NCBI GenBank assembly: GCA_945883145.1
Contig: CAMCXB010000065.1
Span: 1-12,385 of the forward strand
Origin: Bordetella parapertussis
GTDB lineage: Bacteria > Pseudomonadota > Gammaproteobacteria > Burkholderiales > Burkholderiaceae_D
Reading direction: 5' to 3'
Length of the DNA stretch: 12,385 bases
The notes under the pieces were generated by a model, which had not been told where the DNA came from, ran no database searches, and worked only from the letters and a program-made list of their open reading frames with translations. The position numbers and the translations under genes are program-made. Numbering within the stretch: position 1 is the first letter of the stretch; each line of letters begins with the position of its first letter. Positions 6,864-12,385 of the stretch are shown one piece after another.

Positions 6864-9116
6864 ATGAAATTCCGCTTCCCCATCGTTATTATTGATGAAG
6901 ATTTTCGCTCTGAAAACACTTCAGGTTTAGGCATACGTGCACTCGCTGATGCTATGGAAGAAGAAGGGATGGAAGTGCTGGGTGTAACTAGCTATGTCGA
7001 CCTATCGCAGTTTGCACAACAACAGTCGCGTGCTTCCGCTTTCATACTCTCAATTGATGATGAAGAATTTGGTGGCGGCTCTCCAGAAGAAACCGAGCAC
7101 GCATTAAAATCATTACGCGCTTTCGTAGAAGAGATACGCTATAAAAACGCTGATATTCCACTTTATCTTTACGGTGAAACCCGTACCTCACGCCATATTC
7201 CAAACGACATTCTGCGTGAACTACATGGCTTCATTCATATGTTTGAAGATACGCCAGAGTTTGTAGCACGCCATATTATTCGTGAAGCACGCGCTTATCT
7301 CGATGGTCTATCGCCACCCTTCTTCCGCGCTTTAGTACATTACGCGCAAGATGGTTCTTATTCATGGCATTGCCCTGGTCACTCCGGTGGTGTCGCTTTT
7401 TTAAAATCTCCTATCGGGCAAATGTTTCATCAATTTTTTGGTGAAAATATGTTGCGTGCTGATGTGTGTAATGCGGTGGAAGAATTAGGTCAGTTACTTG
7501 ATCACACCGGTCCTGTTGCTGCTTCAGAGCGCAATGCTGCACGAATCTTTAATGCAGATCATTGTTACTTTGTGACCAACGGCACTTCCACTTCCAACAA
7601 AATGGTGTGGCACTCCACCGTTGCACCGGGTGACATCGTGGTAGTGGATCGCAACTGTCATAAGTCAGTGCTGCATTCCATCATTATGTGTGGCGCTATT
7701 CCTGTGTTCCTCATGCCTACGCGTAATCACTTAGGCATCATCGGTCCGATTCCCCTCGAAGAATTCAAGATGGAAAACATCATGAAGAAAATCGAGGCCA
7801 ATCCTTTTGCGCGTGAAGCAAAAAATAAAAAGCCACGCATACTCACCATCACCCAATCAACTTACGACGGTGTGATCTATAACGTAGAAACAATTAAATC
7901 GATGTTGGATGGTGAAATCGATACACTGCATTTTGATGAAGCTTGGTTACCGCATGCTAGCTTCCATGATTTTTACAAAGACATGCATGCTATTGGTAAA
8001 GACCGACCACGTGCGAAAAAATCCATGATTTTTTCTACACAATCGACTCATAAACTTTTAGCAGGTTTATCGCAAGCTTCACAAATTCTGGTTCATGAAT
8101 CTGAAACAGTGCAACTCGATCGTGACAGTTTTAATGAAGCGTATCTGATGCATATTTCAACATCACCGCAATACGCCATTATCGCTTCATGCGATATCGC
8201 GGCTGCCATGATGGAGCCACCTGGTGGCACGGCGCTAGTAGAAGAAAGTATTTTAGAAGCACTGGATTTTCGTCGCGCCATGAAAAAAGTAGATCAAGAA
8301 TGGGGCAAAGATTGGTGGTTCCAAGTTTGGGGTCCAGAGAATTTCTGTGAAGAAGGCATAGGTTCACGCGAAGACTGGATGATTAATGGTAAAGACGAGT
8401 GGCATGGCTTTGGGAAAATTGAATCGGGCTTTAATATGCTCGATCCTATTAAAGCGACGATTGTTACGCCCGGTCTTTCACTTGATGGTGTGTTTAGCGA
8501 TACCGGTATTCCTGCTTCTATCGTCACTAAATATTTAGCCGAGCATGGGGTTATTGTTGAGAAGGCTGGTTTGTATTCCTTCTTCATCATGTTCACTATC
8601 GGCATTACCAAAGGTCGTTGGAATACACTGCTGACTGCTTTACAGCAGTTTAAAGATGACTATGACAAGAACCAACCTTTGTGGCGCATCTTGCCAGAAT
8701 TTGCAGTCGCTAATCCGCAATATGAACGTACTGGCTTGCGTGATCTGTGTCAGCAAATTCATACTATGTATCAGTCGCATGATGTCGCACGCTTAACTAC
8801 AGAAATGTATTTGTCTGACATGCAGCCTGCTATGAAACCATCGGATGCATTTGCAAAAATGGCACATAGAGAAATTGATCGTGTGGCGATTGATGAACTC
8901 GAAGGTCGTGTTACCGCCATCTTACTCACGCCTTACCCACCCGGCATTCCATTGTTAATTCCTGGTGAACGTTTTAATAAAACAATTGTTGATTATTTAC
9001 GTTTTGCACGTGACTTCAATGAGAAATTCCCAGGCTTTGAAACTGATGTGCATGGACTGGTAAAAACTGTAGTCAATGGCGTCAAAGGTTATTACGTGGA
9101 TTGCGTCAAACAATAA
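6864..9116 (+). CDS. PLP-dependent Orn/Lys/Arg decarboxylase (AdiA/LdcI family)
   Basis: This 750-aa cytoplasmic enzyme decarboxylates a basic amino acid, giving agmatine, cadaverine or putrescine depending on the substrate. Residues 1 to about 150 form the N-terminal wing domain. The PLP core follows, with His266 in DRNCHKS (stacks on the cofactor), Asp358 in HFDEAW (binds the pyridine nitrogen) and the Schiff-base Lys397 in STQSTHK. The C-terminal domain starts near 580 and includes the YPPGIP motif (691-696). The length is close to E. coli AdiA (about 755 aa) and longer than LdcI (about 715). Substrate cannot be read from the sequence. Acid-resistance versions usually sit beside an antiporter (adiC, cadB, potE); none is next to it here, which fits a biosynthetic or housekeeping polyamine role. 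It has its own 96-base upstream gap and shares a terminator with the converging dcd. Confidence 0.93.
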   Translation: MKFRFPIVIIDEDFRSENTSGLGIRALADAMEEEGMEVLGVTSYVDLSQFAQQQSRASAFILSIDDEEFGGGSPEETEHALKSLRAFVEEIRYKNADIPLYLYGETRTSRHIPNDILRELHGFIHMFEDTPEFVARHIIREARAYLDGLSPPFFRALVHYAQDGSYSWHCPGHSGGVAFLKSPIGQMFHQFFGENMLRADVCNAVEELGQLLDHTGPVAASERNAARIFNADHCYFVTNGTSTSNKMVWHSTVAPGDIVVVDRNCHKSVLHSIIMCGAIPVFLMPTRNHLGIIGPIPLEEFKMENIMKKIEANPFAREAKNKKPRILTITQSTYDGVIYNVETIKSMLDGEIDTLHFDEAWLPHASFHDFYKDMHAIGKDRPRAKKSMIFSTQSTHKLLAGLSQASQILVHESETVQLDRDSFNEAYLMHISTSPQYAIIASCDIAAAMMEPPGGTALVEESILEALDFRRAMKKVDQEWGKDWWFQVWGPENFCEEGIGSREDWMINGKDEWHGFGKIESGFNMLDPIKATIVTPGLSLDGVFSDTGIPASIVTKYLAEHGVIVEKAGLYSFFIMFTIGITKGRWNTLLTALQQFKDDYDKNQPLWRILPEFAVANPQYERTGLRDLCQQIHTMYQSHDVARLTTEMYLSDMQPAMKPSDAFAKMAHREIDRVAIDELEGRVTAILLTPYPPGIPLLIPGERFNKTIVDYLRFARDFNEKFPGFETDVHGLVKTVVNGVKGYYVDCVKQ

Positions 9117-9144
9117 GCGCTAGTGTTGTTAGTATTTTCAGATA

Positions 9145-9178
9145 ATAAAAAAGGGAGACTGCAGTCTCCCTTTTTTAT
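9145..9178. terminator. Bidirectional intrinsic terminator between the decarboxylase gene and dcd
   Basis: This is a perfect 34-bp palindrome with its centre between 9161 and 9162. The GC-rich core GGGAGAC (9153-9159), loop TGCA and GTCTCCC (9164-9170) is flanked by six As on the left and six Ts on the right. Read on either strand it gives a stem followed by a T run. It lies between the two convergent stop codons (9116 and 9192), so it can end both transcripts. Confidence 0.93.
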
Positions 9179-9191
9179 GTTGAACTTAAAT

Positions 9192-9758
9192 TTACGTCTT
9201 AGGCAGAGTAACACCGCGTTGTCCTTGATATTTCCCACCTCTATCTTTGTATGAGGTTTCACAAACTTCATCGCTTTCAAAGAACAAGACTTGTGCACAT
9301 CCCTCACCGGCATAAATTTTTGCAGGCAATGGTGTGGTGTTAGAAAACTCTAAGGTGACATAGCCTTCCCATTCAGGCTCGAATGGCGTGACATTCACAA
9401 TAATGCCGCAACGCGCATAAGTCGATTTACCCAAACAAATCGTCAACACACTGCGTGGAATACGAAAATACTCAATGGTGCGTGCCAAGGCAAAAGAGTT
9501 AGGAGGAATAATGCAGACATCACTCTTCATATCAACGAAAGAATTTTCATCGAAATTTTTAGGATCAACAATGGTGCTGTTGATATTTGTGAAAATTTTA
9601 AATTCATCCGCACAGCGTATATCGTAACCATAGGATGAAGTGCCATAGGATACGATTTTATGTCCATTTGCTTCACGTACCTGACCGGGCTCGAAAGGCT
9701 CGATCATGCCCGTTTGTTCAGCCATGCGGCGTATCCATTTGTCAGATTTTATAGTCAT
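9192..9758 (-). CDS. dcd: dCTP deaminase
   Basis: Dcd deaminates dCTP to dUTP in the cytoplasm; dUTPase then yields the dUMP used by thymidylate synthase. The protein is 188 aa, close to the 193 of E. coli. The family signatures are clear: SSYGYDIRCADEFKIF (41-56), GKSTYARCG (110-118) holding Ser112 and Arg116, and the active-site Glu137 in YVTLEFSN. These correspond to Ser111, Arg115 and Glu138 of E. coli, with a two-residue deletion between them. The C-terminus GGKYQGQRGVTLPKT is the usual lid tail. The sequence is very close in style to betaproteobacterial Dcd. It lies 91 bases downstream of hrpA on the same strand with no terminator between, so it may be partly co-transcribed. No ribosome site is visible before the ATG. 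Confidence 0.97.
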   Translation of the reverse strand: MTIKSDKWIRRMAEQTGMIEPFEPGQVREANGHKIVSYGTSSYGYDIRCADEFKIFTNINSTIVDPKNFDENSFVDMKSDVCIIPPNSFALARTIEYFRIPRSVLTICLGKSTYARCGIIVNVTPFEPEWEGYVTLEFSNTTPLPAKIYAGEGCAQVLFFESDEVCETSYKDRGGKYQGQRGVTLPKT

Positions 9759-9782
9759 GTTAGTAAGTCAATGATATTCAAA

Positions 9783-9812
9783 AATTTAGGTGAAACTTCA
9801 AGAAGTCTGCAA
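9783..9812 (-). promoter_or_regulatory. Possible dcd promoter
   Basis: On the minus strand, TTGCAG (9812-9807) and TAAATT (9788-9783) are spaced by 18 bases and lie about 25 bases before the dcd ATG. Both hexamers match consensus only partly, and the region is AT-rich, so chance is a real possibility. Confidence 0.25.
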
Positions 9813-9849
9813 TTTTACGACAATCTCTCGTTTTTAATCGATCTCATCG

Positions 9850-12385
9850 TTAACGCTGCATGGCTTCCCACATTTTTTGTAAGCGCTTAGCAGAGACCGG
9901 CATCGGTGTTTTTAATTCTTGCGCAAACAGTGACACCCGCAGTTCTTCTAGCATCCAGCGATATTCCTGCATTTTAGGATCACGCGCTGCTGATGTTTTA
10001 GCAGCACGTTGCCATAACATCGCTGCTTGCTGCCACTCAGCCATTAACCTTGTATCACGTGCAGGATCAGCTCTCCATTTATCTAATCTGACTTGCATGG
10101 CTTTTAAATAACGAGGGAAATGCGCAAGTTGTGTATGCTCTGTCTCTAACACAAAACGTGCTCCGATTAAATGCTGTAACTGCATGTGCATATCAACTTG
10201 CACTTGTGGCGCTGATTTAATTGCCTGTAGTTTTTTTGGTAGGCCATGAAACTCTGCCAAAATTTGCCCTACCAATCTGGCGATCTCGTTCACTAATAAA
10301 TTCAACCGCGCCTTGCCTTCATCGCGTCGTGTATTGAATTCACCTGTATTTTTAGGTAAGGGCTCTTGCAAACATGCACGCGTTAAGCCTGCTTGAATAA
10401 TTTGATCGCGCAACTCTTCTTGTGATCCCAAAGACATGAACTGCATGCCCATTTGCTGCAAACCAGGGATATTTTTTTCTAGATATTTAAGCTGTTCTTT
10501 CAGCTGCAAAGCAAACAAGCGTCGCAAACCTTGCACATGCAAACTAGCTGCTTCACTAGGATCATCAAATACTTCTAGATCACAATGCGTGACACGATCA
10601 ACTAGCGCAGGATAACCAATTAAGGTTTGTTTACCCTGCTGGATTTCTAATAACTCAGGTAATTCACCAAATGACCAGGTGCTGAGTTGTTGATAGGCGG
10701 CGTTGTTGATGACACTACCTGATTGTTTTTTTGTCGCTGATGTCGGCTCAACACTAGTATTTTGCTTAGTTTGATCGTCCTCAGCCTGCTCATGATCTGG
10801 TGCAGTTTGTTCTGCTAATTTTTGAAATTGCTCTCTTGCCTGCAAGCCTAATTCGGATTGTAGTTGCGCGAGATTACGTCCCATTTCTAATTGACGCCCA
10901 TGTTCATCTATCACTTTAAAATTCATGAAATGATGCGCAGGCAATGTCTCAGGTTTGAAATCAGATCTAGCAACTGCAATCGTAGTTTGCTGCCGTATAT
11001 CAGCAATCAATGCATCGAGTAATTCACCGTGGGCGAATTTCTTAGCTGCTGCAAGTCGATCACAAAATCCTGCTGCGTAATCAGGCAGAGGCACACAATG
11101 ACGGCGTAATTTTTGTGGCAATGATTTCAGTAATAAGTGCGTTTTTTCTTTTAGCATACCCGGCACTAACCATTCACAGCGTGCTGCTGAAACCTGATTG
11201 AGTGTAAACAAAGGAATAGCTAAGGTGACACCATCACGCAATGAGCCCGGTTCGAAATGATAGGTCAATGCCATTTCTAATCCAGCATTACGCATCATCT
11301 TAGGAAAGAGATCGGTAGTGACACCGGCTGCTTCATGGCGCATTAAATCTTCACGCTCTAAATACAGTAAGCGTGGATTTTTTGCGCTAGCACTGCGTAG
11401 CCATTTTTCAAAATCAACTGCATTATTGATATCAGCAGGTATCGCTTTATCATAAATAGCTGCGATTAATTCTTCATCGACCAACACATCTAAGCGCCGT
11501 GATTTATGTTCGAGATGTTCAATCTCACGTATGAGTTTTTGGTTATGCGCAAAAAACGGTGCGCGCGTTTCAAAGTCAGCACCTGCTAAGGCATCACGTA
11601 TAAAAATTTCACGCGCATGCTCGGCATTGAATTTTCCATAATTCACACGACGCTGACTATAAATTACTAAACCATATAAGGTGGCGCGTTCATACGCAGA
11701 GACTTGTCCACTTTTTTTCTCCCAACGCGGCTCGCCCCAAGATTTTTTTAGTAAATGCGCACCTACTTTTTCACACCACTCGGGCTGTATCTGCGCGATA
11801 TTACGTGCATAGAGTCGTGAGGTATCAACCAGTTCAGCTGCCAATATCCATTTGCCTGCTTTTTTTTGCAAACTAGACCCTGGCCAGATATGAAATTTAA
11901 TCCCACGCGCACCGAGATAATGTGACTCATCCTCTGCTTTAAAACCGATATTACCTAACAAGCCAGTCAGCAGCGCTAGATGTAATTGTTCATAGGTGGC
12001 CGGTGTTTCATTGAGTCGCCAACCTTGTTCACGCACCATGGTGAATAACTGACTATGTACATCGCGCCATTCACGTAAACGTAAATGCGATAAAAATTGT
12101 GCGCGACAATGTTCTTGCAATTGACGGTTAGATTTTTTATTGTCTATCGCGTCTTCAAACCAATTCCATATTTTTAAATAACTATAGAATTCAGATTTCT
12201 CATCCGAGAATTTTTTATGCGCTTCATCTGCCGCTGCTTGTACTTCAATTGGTCTATCGCGCGGATCTTGTACAGCCAGTGCAGAAGCAATGATGAGCAT
12301 TTCTGTTAAACACAGATGATCACGACCCGCTAATATCATGCGACCTATGCGTGGATCGAGTGGAAGTTTAGCTAATTCTCTACCT
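9850..12385 (-). CDS. hrpA: ATP-dependent RNA helicase HrpA, C-terminal part (cut by window edge)
   Basis: The reading frame stays open to the right edge; the 15 codons upstream of the methionine at 12339 read GRELAKLPLDPRIGR, the typical HrpA sequence entering the helicase-associated domain. The visible 844 codons are therefore the last two thirds of a DEAH-box helicase of about 1,300 aa; the two RecA-like ATPase domains lie outside the window. Visible in order are the end of the HA2 helical domain, an OB-fold-type region (about residues 115-260 of the visible part) and the long HrpA-specific C-terminal domain (DUF3418). It ends with the conserved YRWMLEELRVSLFAQEL. HrpA acts in the cytoplasm; in E. 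coli it is linked to mRNA cleavage of fimbrial transcripts and to resolving stalled ribosomes. A polar linker (10705-10815) appears longer than in E. coli. The gene is upstream of dcd on the same strand. Confidence 0.96.
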   Translation of the reverse strand, partial: GRELAKLPLDPRIGRMILAGRDHLCLTEMLIIASALAVQDPRDRPIEVQAAADEAHKKFSDEKSEFYSYLKIWNWFEDAIDNKKSNRQLQEHCRAQFLSHLRLREWRDVHSQLFTMVREQGWRLNETPATYEQLHLALLTGLLGNIGFKAEDESHYLGARGIKFHIWPGSSLQKKAGKWILAAELVDTSRLYARNIAQIQPEWCEKVGAHLLKKSWGEPRWEKKSGQVSAYERATLYGLVIYSQRRVNYGKFNAEHAREIFIRDALAGADFETRAPFFAHNQKLIREIEHLEHKSRRLDVLVDEELIAAIYDKAIPADINNAVDFEKWLRSASAKNPRLLYLEREDLMRHEAAGVTTDLFPKMMRNAGLEMALTYHFEPGSLRDGVTLAIPLFTLNQVSAARCEWLVPGMLKEKTHLLLKSLPQKLRRHCVPLPDYAAGFCDRLAAAKKFAHGELLDALIADIRQQTTIAVARSDFKPETLPAHHFMNFKVIDEHGRQLEMGRNLAQLQSELGLQAREQFQKLAEQTAPDHEQAEDDQTKQNTSVEPTSATKKQSGSVINNAAYQQLSTWSFGELPELLEIQQGKQTLIGYPALVDRVTHCDLEVFDDPSEAASLHVQGLRRLFALQLKEQLKYLEKNIPGLQQMGMQFMSLGSQEELRDQIIQAGLTRACLQEPLPKNTGEFNTRRDEGKARLNLLVNEIARLVGQILAEFHGLPKKLQAIKSAPQVQVDMHMQLQHLIGARFVLETEHTQLAHFPRYLKAMQVRLDKWRADPARDTRLMAEWQQAAMLWQRAAKTSAARDPKMQEYRWMLEELRVSLFAQELKTPMPVSAKRLQKMWEAMQR

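Noticed and set aside
8294..8611. Minus-strand 105-codon open frame inside the decarboxylase gene
   Set aside because: It is antisense to a conserved part of the decarboxylase, with no signs of its own as a gene.
9774..9848. Possible hairpin terminator between hrpA and dcd
   Set aside because: Only 3-5 pair stems were found (for example ACTTC/GAAGT with a two-base loop) and no T run follows them on the minus strand.
9660..9890. Plus-strand 76-codon open frame across the dcd-hrpA gap
   Set aside because: Most of it overlaps dcd and the end of hrpA in antisense; the composition is not protein-like and no ribosome site precedes it.
12337..12339. Methionine at 12339 as a true hrpA start
   Set aside because: The frame continues upstream to the window edge with conserved HrpA sequence, so the gene is cut by the window rather than truncated.

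Overview
The window looks like an ordinary chromosomal segment of a Gram-negative proteobacterium, most likely a betaproteobacterium (Burkholderiales-like) with a fairly AT-rich genome. I infer this from three things: the overall style of the Dcd protein and of the ~750-aa Orn/Lys/Arg decarboxylase; the pairing of an AttH/CrtC-type lipocalin with ABC transporter genes; and a full-length HrpA C-terminus. This is family resemblance from memory, not a search. Coding density is very high. No gap between genes exceeds about 100 bases, and I see no tRNA, rRNA, insertion sequence, CRISPR array, phage gene or attachment site.

Left block (19-5389, + strand): three genes joined by 4-base stop/start overlaps. 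They encode a large FtsX-type ABC permease, a secreted two-domain lipocalin (AttH/CrtC family), and an MsbA-like fused ABC exporter with all ATPase motifs intact. They are almost certainly one operon. Together they suggest a system that moves a lipid or other hydrophobic molecule through the cell envelope. The ATPase partner of the FtsX permease is not in the window and may lie just to its left.

Middle block (5476-6767, + strand): thyA and folA, 11 bases apart. ThyA makes dTMP and oxidises methylene-THF to dihydrofolate, and FolA regenerates THF. Next comes a separate + strand gene for a PLP-dependent basic amino acid decarboxylase (6864-9116). It has no antiporter gene beside it.

Right block (9192-12385, - strand): hrpA, whose N-terminal part is cut off by the window edge, followed by dcd (dCTP deaminase). 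The dcd gene converges on the decarboxylase gene, and the two share a perfect 34-bp palindromic, A/T-flanked terminator. Dcd makes dUTP, the precursor of the dUMP used by ThyA, so thymidylate supply genes sit on both sides of the decarboxylase. I found no clearly new system; the lipocalin/transporter operon is the least understood part.
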